Source: VRUE01 sp963822295
Lineage (GTDB): Bacteria; Actinomycetota; Thermoleophilia; Solirubrobacterales; 70-9
NCBI GenBank assembly: GCA_963822295.1
Contig: CAWGHD010000002.1
Span: 1,364,001-1,428,000, forward strand
Direction: 5' to 3'
DNA: 64,000 nt
Shown: piece by piece, positions 1 through 9,199 of the stretch
How positions within the stretch are numbered: the first letter of the stretch is position 1
How the letters are laid out: each line of letters opens with the position of its first letter
Made by a program: the position numbers and the translations under genes
Notes under the pieces: generated by a model
The model's input: the letters and a program-made list of their open reading frames with translations, nothing else
What the model was told of the DNA's origin: nothing
Database searches by the model: none

Positions 1-705
1 GAAGAACCCGGCGAGCGCCCCCAGCAGGGCGGAGATCGCCAGCGACTGGAGCTTGTAGAGGAGCGTGTTCTTGCCGAGGGCCCGGGCGGCGTCCTCGTCC
101 TCCCGGACCGCCCGCAGGACCCTGCCCCAAGGCGTCCTCTGCACGTACTCGAGGGCGACGATGCCGATCGCGACCGTGGCCCAGACGACCAACAGCAGCG
201 GCAGCAGGACCTCCGGGTCCGACCAGAAGTTTTCGACGAAGCCGAGGATCGAGTCCGAGAGCGAGCGCCAGGAGTCGTCGAAGCAGGTCTGGCTGGCCCC
301 CTCGTACTCGCAGTAGAGGCCTTTGTTGCCGCCGGTGAGGGTGCGCGCGTTCTGGGCGATCAGGCGCACCACCTCCGCCATCGCCAGCGTCACGATCGCG
401 AAGTAGTCGGCGCGCAGCCGCAGCGAGGGCAACCCGATCAGCACCCCGAAGGCCATCGTGATCAGGACCGCGGCGGGCAGCGCCAGCCAGAAGGAGAACC
501 CCGCCTCGAGGACGAGGATCGCCATCGAGTAGCCGCCGACCGCCATGAAGCCCGCCTGGCCGAAGTTGACGATCCCGGTGTAGCCGACGTTGAGCTGGAG
601 CCCGAGGGTGACGACGGCGTAGATGCCGGCGATCACCAGGACACCGCTCCAGAAGCCGAGGTTGGTGAAGGCCTCGAGGGTGAATGCGGGCGCCGGCACG
701 GTCAT
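1..705 (-). CDS. livM: Branched-chain amino acid ABC transporter permease LivM (3' end outside window)
   Basis: Inner-membrane permease of the LivFGHMJ-type uptake system for leucine, isoleucine, valine or related substrates. I translated 235 codons from the ATG at 705 to the window edge. They show several hydrophobic segments and the typical LivM stretch GLQLNVGYTGIVNFGQAGF, followed by the conserved LRLRADYFAIVTLA loop. The stop codon is not in the window, so the C-terminal part is missing. The start overlaps the stop of livH as ATGA (702-705), which implies translational coupling in one operon. The ATPase and binding-protein genes are not visible. Family assignment is firm; the actual substrate is unknown. 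Confidence 0.9.
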   Translation of the reverse strand, partial: MTVPAPAFTLEAFTNLGFWSGVLVIAGIYAVVTLGLQLNVGYTGIVNFGQAGFMAVGGYSMAILVLEAGFSFWLALPAAVLITMAFGVLIGLPSLRLRADYFAIVTLAMAEVVRLIAQNARTLTGGNKGLYCEYEGASQTCFDDSWRSLSDSILGFVENFWSDPEVLLPLLLVVWATVAIGIVALEYVQRTPWGRVLRAVREDEDAARALGKNTLLYKLQSLAISALLGALAGFF

Positions 706-1706
706 ATCTCCTTGGCGCGGCCGAAGATCCCCTGCGGCCTGATGATCAGGGCGATGATCAGGACCACGAACCCGATCGTCACCTTCCAGCGCGGCTCGAT
801 CACGAGCGTCGACCACTCGGTGACGATGCCGAGGACGAGCCCGGCGGTGAGCGCCCCGAACGGGTTGCCGATCCCGCCCAGGATGACCGCGGCGAAGATC
901 GGCAGCAGGAGCTCGAAGCCGAGCTCGGGGCGCAGGTTGGTGAGGGCGCCGGAAAGGACGCCGGCCAGGCCCGCCAGGGCCCCGGCGAAGATCCAGGTGT
1001 AGAGGATCACCCGCCGCGTGTCGATGCCGGCGACCTCGGCGAGCGCCATGTCGTCGGAGAGCGCCCGCATCCGCTTGCCGAGGAGGGTGAAGCGGACGAT
1101 CAGCCCGACCGCGAGGAGGACGGCGATGCCGACCACGACGACGACCAGCTCGGTCTGCCCGATCCGCAGCCCCAAGAATTCGACGGAATCGGTGATGTTG
1201 ACGTCCAGCGTGCGGATCTCGGTCCCCCAGAACCACTGGATCGCGGAGCGGATCAGGAAGGCGAGGCCGATCGTCATCAGCATCAGCTGCAGCCAGCCCG
1301 CGCCCTTGGCCCGCATCGGCCTCCACATCACCCGCTCGGAGAGCAGCCCCAGCACCGCGGTCATGACCATCGCGAGGAAGATCGCGGCGACCAGCGGCAT
1401 CCCCCAGGTCACGTTGACCAGGTAGGCCATGTAGGCGCCGAAGGTGAGGAAGTCCCCGTGCGCGAAGTTGACCAGGCGCAGGATCCCGTAGACGAGCGTC
1501 AGCCCGACCGCGCCGAGCGCGTAGATGACGCCGAGCGTGAGGCCGTTCAGCGTCGACTGCGCCACATCGTGGAGCCCGTAGGAGGCGGTAAGCACCAGCA
1601 CGATCAGCCCGATCACGCCAAACGCGACCGCCTCCGGATGGTCCCGTCCGAATTCCCTCAGCGCCTCCCCGGGTGAGGTCTCGGCACGCGCCGTCGAAGC
1701 CTCCAT
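702..1706 (-). CDS. livH: Branched-chain amino acid ABC transporter permease LivH
   Basis: Partner permease of LivM. The protein is about 334 aa from the ATG at 1706 (a GTG at 1721 is also possible), close to the family length plus a short hydrophilic N-terminal tail. Visible hallmarks are LNGLTLGVIYALGAVGLTLVYGI followed by RLVNFAHGDFLTFGAYMAY, the LivH signature, and the cytoplasmic EAA-like loop around LSDDMALAEVAGIDTRRV. About eight hydrophobic segments can be read. It ends in an ATGA overlap with livM. A 13-bp inverted repeat lies just upstream (1748-1784). No clear Shine-Dalgarno precedes either start. Confidence 0.92.
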   Translation of the reverse strand: MEASTARAETSPGEALREFGRDHPEAVAFGVIGLIVLVLTASYGLHDVAQSTLNGLTLGVIYALGAVGLTLVYGILRLVNFAHGDFLTFGAYMAYLVNVTWGMPLVAAIFLAMVMTAVLGLLSERVMWRPMRAKGAGWLQLMLMTIGLAFLIRSAIQWFWGTEIRTLDVNITDSVEFLGLRIGQTELVVVVVGIAVLLAVGLIVRFTLLGKRMRALSDDMALAEVAGIDTRRVILYTWIFAGALAGLAGVLSGALTNLRPELGFELLLPIFAAVILGGIGNPFGALTAGLVLGIVTEWSTLVIEPRWKVTIGFVVLIIALIIRPQGIFGRAKEI

Positions 1707-1747
1707 ATGCGGCAGTACCACTGCCCGGTGCCCTTCATTTCAAACCC

Positions 1748-1784
1748 CATCAAGTTCGCCAGGCTATGCATGGCGAACTTGATG
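1748..1784. promoter_or_regulatory. 13-bp perfect inverted repeat between ETF-QO and livH
   Basis: CATCAAGTTCGCC at 1748-1760 is mirrored exactly by GGCGAACTTGATG at 1772-1784, with an 11-nt spacer. It sits in the 107-nt gap between the end of ETF:quinone oxidoreductase and the start of livH, both on the minus strand. It could be a terminator for the etf operon, although no T-run follows, or an operator for the liv genes. Confidence 0.6.
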
Positions 1785-1813
1785 CGATTTCCGACGGAGC
1801 CGGCTAGGAGCGC

Positions 1814-3520
1814 TTAGGTCTCCTGGTAGAGCGGGCCGTCGCCGCCCTCGGGCAGCGTCAACCGCCCACCCTTGGCCGTTATAGCGCCACACTGAACGCA
1901 GTTTGAAGCCGTCACGTGGACGTCGACCTCGCCGTGGCCGTTCCCGAGCTGGTCCTCGGGGATCTCATAGACCTGGGCCGGGCACATCGAGACCCAGGTC
2001 TGGGCGATCTCGAGCGGCACCTTGGTCTGGATCCGGACGTGATTGGGCGCGTCGTCGCGGGTCGCGTTGCCGGAGAGGAAGACCGAGTCGAGCTTGTTGA
2101 AGGTGATTTCGTTGTCGGGCTTCGGGTACTTGTCGCCGGCCGTGCCGAGGTGCATCTTCGGCTCGGCGTTGTCCTCGACCTTCCAGTGCCCGCCCGGGAA
2201 GGCTCCTTTGGTGGCGACCATTGCCGAGCCCATCATCCCGCCGAAGATCAGGCCCCGGGTCAGCGGCTGCTTCATGTTGCGGGAGCGGTAGAGGTCCTTC
2301 TCGATCTCCGATTTGCGGATCTTCTCGTCGTAGCTCTCGAAGTTGACCGTGTCGATGTCCGCCTTCAGCGACTCGACGATCGCTTCCGCCGCGTACATCC
2401 CCGCGTGCATCGCGTAGTGGACGCCCGCGAGTTCGGCGATGTTGACCATCCCGGCGGCGTCGCCGGCGACCATCATGCCGGGCACCGAGAAGCGCTTCGG
2501 CAGCGCCCAGTAGCCGCCCGAGGGAATCGTCTTCGCGCCCCAGCCGACCCGCTTGCCGCCCTCGATGATCTTGGCGATGAAGGGGTGCTGCTTGAATTTC
2601 TGCAGCTCGTCGTGGACGGAGAAGGTGGCGTCGGTGTAGTCGAGCCCGACCACCAGCCCGAAGCCGACCTTGTCCTCGCCCAGCGGGTAGATGAAGCTGC
2701 CGCCGGCCTCCTTGTATTTGGGGCCCCAGCGCAGCGGCCAGCCGAGCGTGTGGATCACCCGGTCGAGCGGCTTCGGCACCTCCCAGATCTCTTTCACCCC
2801 GAGCTCCCAGGCCTGCGGGTCGGAGCCGTGCATGTCGAAGTAGTCGTAGGCGGCGTAGGTGAGGTGGCCGATCGTGCCCTCGGCGAGCACCGTGGCTTTC
2901 GCCACCACGTCGGAGCCGGGCTCGAAGTTGCCGAGCTCCTGTCCCTCCTTGCCGCGGCCGCGGTCACCCGAGCGCACGCCGCGGACGATCCGATCCTCGA
3001 CCAGGAGCTTGGTCGCGGCGGTCTCGGAGAGGATGTAGACGCCGGCCTCCTCGGCTTTCTCGGCGAGGAAGCGGCCCAGTTTCGAGACCGACATCGTGTA
3101 GGTGCCCTCTTTGCGGAAGTTGGGCGGCGCCGGCTTCAGCGGGAACGCTTTCTTCGAGGTGAGGAAGTAGGTCGCGTCCTTGGTCACCTCCTGGTAGACC
3201 GGCGGCCAGTCGGCCGGGTCGAGGTCCGGGAAGAGCCGGGTCAGCGCCGAGGGGTCGACGTTGGCGCCGGAGAGCAGGTGGGCGCCGGCGACTTTGCCCT
3301 TCTCGATAACCGCAACGGGTACTTCGCCCAGCTTCTCGGTCAGCTCCGGCTCGTCCTCGAGCAGCTGCATCAGTTTGTTGGCGCAGGCGAGCCCGGCCGG
3401 CCCGCCGCCCACGATCGCGATCCCCACCTCGATGCGCTCGTCCTCGGGATCGGTCGGCGGACCGATCACATCGGCGCTGTCAAACGGCGGCGGGAACTCG
3501 ATCGGGGCGACGTCCGGCAT
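1814..3520 (-). CDS. Electron transfer flavoprotein:quinone oxidoreductase (ETF-QO/FixC family)
   Basis: Membrane-associated FAD enzyme that passes electrons from reduced ETF to the quinone pool, linking acyl-CoA dehydrogenases to respiration. 568 aa, the usual family length. The dinucleotide-binding GGGPAG motif is near residue 37 and a second FAD motif GDAAGMVN lies near the middle. The C-terminal ferredoxin-like part has MCPAQVYE and then NCVQCGAIT, ending PEGGDGPLY. Canonical ETF-QO has CxxCxxC here; the third cysteine of that triplet is isoleucine, so only three of the four usual [4Fe-4S] ligands are present. GAAGGAGAG precedes the ATG. Third gene of the etfB-etfA-ETF-QO operon, 35 nt after etfA. 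Confidence 0.92.
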   Translation of the reverse strand: MPDVAPIEFPPPFDSADVIGPPTDPEDERIEVGIAIVGGGPAGLACANKLMQLLEDEPELTEKLGEVPVAVIEKGKVAGAHLLSGANVDPSALTRLFPDLDPADWPPVYQEVTKDATYFLTSKKAFPLKPAPPNFRKEGTYTMSVSKLGRFLAEKAEEAGVYILSETAATKLLVEDRIVRGVRSGDRGRGKEGQELGNFEPGSDVVAKATVLAEGTIGHLTYAAYDYFDMHGSDPQAWELGVKEIWEVPKPLDRVIHTLGWPLRWGPKYKEAGGSFIYPLGEDKVGFGLVVGLDYTDATFSVHDELQKFKQHPFIAKIIEGGKRVGWGAKTIPSGGYWALPKRFSVPGMMVAGDAAGMVNIAELAGVHYAMHAGMYAAEAIVESLKADIDTVNFESYDEKIRKSEIEKDLYRSRNMKQPLTRGLIFGGMMGSAMVATKGAFPGGHWKVEDNAEPKMHLGTAGDKYPKPDNEITFNKLDSVFLSGNATRDDAPNHVRIQTKVPLEIAQTWVSMCPAQVYEIPEDQLGNGHGEVDVHVTASNCVQCGAITAKGGRLTLPEGGDGPLYQET

Positions 3521-3555
3521 TCGATTCTCTCCTTCGGGGAGGCCGAGCCCGAGGC

Positions 3556-4530
3556 TCAGCCGCCCTTCTTCGCTTTGATCGCCTCGGTCAGCTTGGGGAG
3601 GATCTTGTGCAGATCCCCGACCACGCCCAGGTCCGAGAACTCGAAGATCGGCGCGTTCTGGTCCTTGTTGATCGCGAGGATGTTCTCCGAGCTCTGCATG
3701 CCGACCTTGTGCTGGATCGCGCCGGAGATGCCGGCGGCCAGGTAGAGCTTCGGGGCGACCGTCTTGCCGGTCTGGCCGATCTGGGCCGCGTACGGGTACC
3801 AGCCGGCGTCGACGACCGCGCGGGTCGCCGCAACCGCGCCGCCCATCGAGTCGGCGAGCTGCTCGCAGAGCTCGAAGCCCTCTTTGGCTCCGAGGCCGCG
3901 ACCGCCGCCGACGAGGATGTCGGCGTCCTCGATGTTGACGTCGGCGCCGCGCTGCTCGCCGCGCTGGACCATCTTGGCCTTCGTCGACCAGGGCGAGAGC
4001 TCCACGTCCACGTCGATGACCTCGGCGGTCCCGCCGGTCTCATTGGCGTCGAACGCGTTGAGGCGCCCGATGATGATTCCCGGCTCGGCGACGTAGCCGA
4101 CGTCGGCGATCTGGGAGTCCTGCAGGATCGGGCGCTCGGCGACGAGCTTGCCGCCATCCACCTTCACCTTCGTGACCTCCATCGTCACGCCGGCGTTGAG
4201 GCGGGCGGTGAGGCCGGCGCCGATCTCGAAGCCGAGCAGGCCGCCGCCGAACAGCGCGTAGCCGAAGCCCTCGTCCTGGATCACCTTGGCCATCGCGTCG
4301 ACGATCGGCTGGGCGAGGCCCTCGGGGACGTCCTTGGCGCGGTAGACCTTGGCGGCGCCGTAGTTGCCGAGCGACGCGCAGGCGTCGTCGGCGATGTCGC
4401 CGACGACCATGACGCCGGCGTCGCCGCCGATCTCACCGGCCAGCCGGGCCGCCTCGGAGATCGCTCCGAGTGAGTTCTTGTTGAAGTTGCCCTCGTCGTC
4501 GTGGAGGGCGTAGGTCAGGATGCCTGCCAT
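3556..4530 (-). CDS. etfA: Electron transfer flavoprotein alpha subunit
   Basis: Large subunit of the cytoplasmic ETF heterodimer; it carries the FAD that accepts electrons from acyl-CoA dehydrogenases. 324 aa, full length. The N-terminal half is the ETF Rossmann-like domain starting MAGILTYALHD. The C-terminal FAD domain shows GGRGLGAKEGFELCEQLAD, the SRAVVDAGW-type segment (here ATRAVVDAGWYPYAAQIGQTG), and the GISGAIQHKVGM and AINKDQNAPIFEFSDLGVVGD motifs. The start codon directly follows the etfB stop with no gap, and GAGGAAG lies inside the end of etfB, so the two are translated together. Confidence 0.96.
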   Translation of the reverse strand: MAGILTYALHDDEGNFNKNSLGAISEAARLAGEIGGDAGVMVVGDIADDACASLGNYGAAKVYRAKDVPEGLAQPIVDAMAKVIQDEGFGYALFGGGLLGFEIGAGLTARLNAGVTMEVTKVKVDGGKLVAERPILQDSQIADVGYVAEPGIIIGRLNAFDANETGGTAEVIDVDVELSPWSTKAKMVQRGEQRGADVNIEDADILVGGGRGLGAKEGFELCEQLADSMGGAVAATRAVVDAGWYPYAAQIGQTGKTVAPKLYLAAGISGAIQHKVGMQSSENILAINKDQNAPIFEFSDLGVVGDLHKILPKLTEAIKAKKGG

Positions 4531-5322
4531 CTAGATCAGCTTCCTCTCGTCGAGCCAGGCGACGATCTTTTCGACCGTCTCGTTTGTGTCCTCGTCCTCG
4601 ATGATCTCGCCGGCCTCTTTGGCGGGCGGCGGGTTGAGGCCGAGCACCGATGTCTTCGAGCCGCCCTCGCCGACCATGCCGCCGTCGATGCCGACGTCGC
4701 CGGTCGCCTTCGCGTCGAGGGGTTTTTTCTTCGCCCCCATGATCGCCTTGAGGCTCGGGTAGCGCGGCTCGTTGATCGCGTCGCCGACGCTGATCACCGC
4801 GGGCAGCTCGATCTCGACCGTGTCGTATCCGTACTCGGCCTGGCGCTCGCAGCGCAGCTTGCCGTCGGCGACGTCGATCTTGATCACCTGGGTCAGCGAC
4901 GGCATCTGCAGGTGGTCGGCGACGACCGCGCCGATCGTGTAGCACTCGCCGTCATCCGACTGCTGGCCGAGCAGGACCAGGTCGGGGCTCTCGGACTCGA
5001 GCACCTTGGCCAGCGAGTAGCCGGTGGCGCAGACGTCGGAGCCGGCGAGCGCGTCGTCGGAGAGGTGCACCGAGCGGTCGGCGCCGAGCGCGACGGCCTT
5101 GTGCAGGGCGCGGACCGCGGAGTCGGGGCCCATCGTCACCGCGACGACCTCCTCGACCGGGATCGCGCCACCCTCCTTGATCTGCATCGCAGCCTCGATC
5201 GCGTGGGTGTCGAAGGGGTTGAGGTTCTTCTCGCCGCCGCGGTCCAGTCGCATCGTGCTGGGGTCGATGCGCTTCTGGACGGCGGCGTCCGGAACCTCCT
5301 TGACCAGGACGCAGATCTTCAA
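4531..5322 (-). CDS. etfB: Electron transfer flavoprotein beta subunit
   Basis: Small ETF subunit, 263 aa, which binds the AMP moiety and docks with the alpha subunit. The N-terminus MKICVLVKEVPDAAV is typical. The AMP-binding region appears as LGQQSDDGECYTIGAVVADHL, and the partner-recognition loop appears near SVGDAINEPRYPSLKAIMGAKKKP. It starts with TTG at 5322, chosen because AAGGAG sits seven nt upstream. First gene of the operon. In Mycobacterium tuberculosis the orthologous fixA-fixB pair (Rv3029c-Rv3028c) lies next to the Rv3030-Rv3032 methylglucan genes, whose counterparts occur about 15 kb away here. Confidence 0.96.
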   Translation of the reverse strand: MKICVLVKEVPDAAVQKRIDPSTMRLDRGGEKNLNPFDTHAIEAAMQIKEGGAIPVEEVVAVTMGPDSAVRALHKAVALGADRSVHLSDDALAGSDVCATGYSLAKVLESESPDLVLLGQQSDDGECYTIGAVVADHLQMPSLTQVIKIDVADGKLRCERQAEYGYDTVEIELPAVISVGDAINEPRYPSLKAIMGAKKKPLDAKATGDVGIDGGMVGEGGSKTSVLGLNPPPAKEAGEIIEDEDTNETVEKIVAWLDERKLI

Positions 5323-5354
5323 GATTTAGCTCCTTGGGGCGTCGGTTTCTCTGG

Positions 5355-5374
5355 TTGACTGACTAGTCAATCAG
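5355..5374. promoter_or_regulatory. TetR-type operator in the etfB promoter region
   Basis: TTGACTGACTAGTCAATCAG is an inverted repeat of two 10-nt halves that match at 8 of 10 positions, with a perfect TGACTAGTCA core. It lies about 35 nt upstream of etfB. The form resembles operators of TetR-family fatty-acid and acyl-CoA regulators, which would suit control of ETF by fatty-acid supply. No TetR gene is visible in the window, so the regulator is inferred. Confidence 0.6.
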
Positions 5375-5441
5375 TCTATCTACACACGCGGCGGTGATGC
5401 GTTCAGAAGTGTGGCGTTCGTCACCCTAATGGGCGTTGCGC

Positions 5442-5861
5442 TCAACCCGCGTGGCGCTCGGTGGCGCCCTCGCGGATGAAGTCGACGATCTCGTCTGTAC
5501 CCGCTCCCGGAGTAAATACCGCAGCGACCCCGAGCTTCTTCAGCTCCGGGATGTCCTCGGCCGGGATCGTCCCCCCAACCGTGACCAGGACGTCGTCGAT
5601 TCCCTGCTCGGCGAGCAGGGCGACGACCTTGGGGACCAGAGTCATGTGGGCGCCGGAGAGGATCGAGAGGCCGACCGCGTCGGCGTCCTCCTGGATCACC
5701 GTCTCGGCGATCTGCTCCGGCGTCTGGTGCAGGCCGGTGTAGATGACCTCCATGCCCGCGTCGCGGAGGGCGCGGGCGATGATCTTGGCGCCCCGGTCGT
5801 GCCCGTCAAGCCCGGGCTTGGCGACGACGACACGGATCTTCCTTGCAGTTGCGGCCTCCAT
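5442..5861 (-). CDS. B12-binding small subunit of methylmalonyl-CoA mutase family enzyme
   Basis: Cobalamin-binding partner of the catalytic subunit at 6793-8415; together they would form a split acyl-CoA mutase like the archaeal and some actinobacterial enzymes. From the chosen ATG it is 139 aa. The base-off B12 motif is GLDGHDRGAK (DxHxxG), followed by LSILSGAH (SxL) and VTVGGTIP (GG), in correct order and spacing. A GTG start at 5909 is also open but would overlap the neighbouring reading frame. It is separated from the large subunit by one unrelated gene. Confidence 0.9.
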   Translation of the reverse strand: MEAATARKIRVVVAKPGLDGHDRGAKIIARALRDAGMEVIYTGLHQTPEQIAETVIQEDADAVGLSILSGAHMTLVPKVVALLAEQGIDDVLVTVGGTIPAEDIPELKKLGVAAVFTPGAGTDEIVDFIREGATERHAG

Positions 5862-5905
5862 GGCGCGGCGAAGCGTACCCGACGGCTCCGGGCCGCTCGG
5901 GCCGC

Positions 5906-6700
5906 TCACCCGAAGTTGGGATACCGCGGCACCATGCGGGCGTTGAAGCCCGGGCCGGTGAGGGGGACGCGGCCGAGCCCCAGCAGCGGCGCGGTGAGGT
6001 TGCCGCTCCAGCCGTCGGGGGCATCCGGCCGGCGCACGTAGTGGGCGGAGCCGGCGAACGGGGCGGGCGGGTCGACGAAGGCGGTCCCACGGCGGTTGTG
6101 GAACCGAAACCCGGCGGCAGCGGTGGCCGCCAGGGTGAAGCGGGTGATGCCGACTCCTTCTCGGACCTCCGAGCCGACGGCCCAGAAACCGGTGAAGGGC
6201 TTCTCCCCCGCTTCGCGTGAGCCGAACGCCGCGAACTGGATCGAGTCGCGGCGGGAGGCCGCGACCAGCGTCGCCTCGTCCTCACCCCCGCCCGACTGGC
6301 GCCCGCGCGCGCGGGCCGCGGCGGCGGGCCCGTATCGGCACTTCCATCCGGGATGGTGGACCAGCGTCCCCTTCGCCCGGGTCGCCTCGATGCGGACGTA
6401 GCCACCCTCGCCGCGAAAGCGCAGGGTGCCCCGGAAGAAGCCTTCCGTCGTCGTCCAGGGCTCGCCCTCGCAGCGAGGGCCCGGCTCCCGCGTCTTCAGC
6501 GTGCGGAAGGGCTCGTAGTCGACGACGAATTCGCCGAAGCGGGCGAACCTCACCCCGATCCCCTCCTCGCTCACCTTTCCCCGTGCGAAGTAGACGGCCT
6601 GCTGCCCCCTCCTGCTTATCGTCAGGTCGATGTCATCCTCGTCAGCCTCGAGCTCGGCCGTGAGGCCGTTGGTGGCCTCGAGCGGGATCGCGAACGTCAC
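5906..6700 (-). CDS. Hypothetical secreted protein between the two mutase genes
   Basis: I do not recognise a family. From the GTG at 6700 there are 264 codons of a soluble, beta-rich looking protein with conserved-looking segments such as WKCRYGPAAA and FRFHNRRGTAFVDPP. Reading on upstream in frame gives ALLLVLLVAGLQPATALA, a clear signal peptide, which reaches into the end of the mutase gene without any ATG, GTG or TTG. The real start is therefore probably upstream of 6700 and possibly a CTG near 6785-6790. It is likely an exported protein read from the same transcript as the mutase, but it has no obvious link to it. Confidence 0.65.
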   Translation of the reverse strand: MTFAIPLEATNGLTAELEADEDDIDLTISRRGQQAVYFARGKVSEEGIGVRFARFGEFVVDYEPFRTLKTREPGPRCEGEPWTTTEGFFRGTLRFRGEGGYVRIEATRAKGTLVHHPGWKCRYGPAAAARARGRQSGGGEDEATLVAASRRDSIQFAAFGSREAGEKPFTGFWAVGSEVREGVGITRFTLAATAAAGFRFHNRRGTAFVDPPAPFAGSAHYVRRPDAPDGWSGNLTAPLLGLGRVPLTGPGFNARMVPRYPNFG

Positions 6701-6792
6701 TTCCCCGTCGCCGTCGACCGCGAGCGCAGTCGCCGGCTGCAGGCCCGCGACCAGGAGGACGAGCAGCAGCGCTCTCCGAGCGCGTCCCAGGA

Positions 6793-8415
<1,623 letters not shown>

Positions 8416-8424
8416 GGGAGAAGT

Positions 8425-9180
8425 CTAGGCCCGGCGCGCGGCGTAGCGTGAACCGCCCCATCCAACCGCCGCCGCGAGCAGCGCCGTCGCGCCGATCGCG
8501 AGGCGACGGCCGAGGCGCTCGAAGCGCATCGACTGCCAGCCCTCGCGCCTGGCGATCGCGGCCAGGGCCGGGTCCGGGTTGACGACCACCGCGTGGCCGA
8601 CCGCCTCCAGCATCGGCAGGTCCGACAGCGAGTCCGAGTAGGCGTAGGACTGGGCGAGGTCGATGTCGTGCCCGGCCGCGAAGGCCTCCATCGCCTCGAC
8701 CTTGCCGGGCCCGTAGACGAAGGGGCCGTCGAAGCGGCCGGTGAAGGCGCCCTCGGGGTCGATCTCGTATTTCGTGCCGATGCCGCCGTCCATGCCGAGG
8801 ACGTGGGCGAGGTGGCCGACGACGCCGTCGCCGGCGGCGCTGACGATGAAGGTGGCGCGTCCCGCGTCCTGATGGCCGTGGACCTCCTCCAGCATCTGCG
8901 GGTAGACGCGCGGCAGGATCGCCGCCATCACCTCCGGCGTCATCCGCTCGACGGCGCGGGCGGGCACCCCCGTGATCAGGTCGCGGGCGACCTTGAGCAC
9001 CTCGGTGGTGCGGGCGTCGGTGGTCCCCCGCAGCCGGTAGCGCATGTGCTCGACGCCCCAGCTCACCAGCTGGCGGCGGCCGATGATCCCGTGCCGCACC
9101 GCGACCCGCGCGAACGGCATCCCCGACGACCCCGCCATCAGGGTCTTGTCCAGGTCGAAGAAAGCCGCTGCGCGGGGCAT
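8425..9180 (-). CDS. HAD-superfamily hydrolase, subfamily IB (phosphatase-like)
   Basis: 251 aa. HAD motif I is FFDLDKTL near residue 8 (nucleophile and acid-base aspartates), motif II is FIVSAAGD, and motif III/IV is the lysine-containing GPGKVEAM followed by YAYSDSLSDLPML. This is the layout of HAD-IB enzymes such as phosphoserine phosphatase-like hydrolases. The C-terminus carries one hydrophobic segment (AIGATALLAAAVGWGGS), so the enzyme may be membrane tethered. Its stop lies 9 nt before the start region of the mutase, which follows in the same direction. The substrate cannot be read from sequence. Confidence 0.85.
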   Translation of the reverse strand: MPRAAAFFDLDKTLMAGSSGMPFARVAVRHGIIGRRQLVSWGVEHMRYRLRGTTDARTTEVLKVARDLITGVPARAVERMTPEVMAAILPRVYPQMLEEVHGHQDAGRATFIVSAAGDGVVGHLAHVLGMDGGIGTKYEIDPEGAFTGRFDGPFVYGPGKVEAMEAFAAGHDIDLAQSYAYSDSLSDLPMLEAVGHAVVVNPDPALAAIARREGWQSMRFERLGRRLAIGATALLAAAVGWGGSRYAARRA

Positions 9181-9199
9181 GTACCCCTTCCGATCCTGC

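Noticed and set aside
1916..3745. 609-codon plus-strand frame opposite the ETF-QO gene
   Set aside because: Antisense shadow with low-complexity Val/Leu/Asp/Arg composition and no motif.
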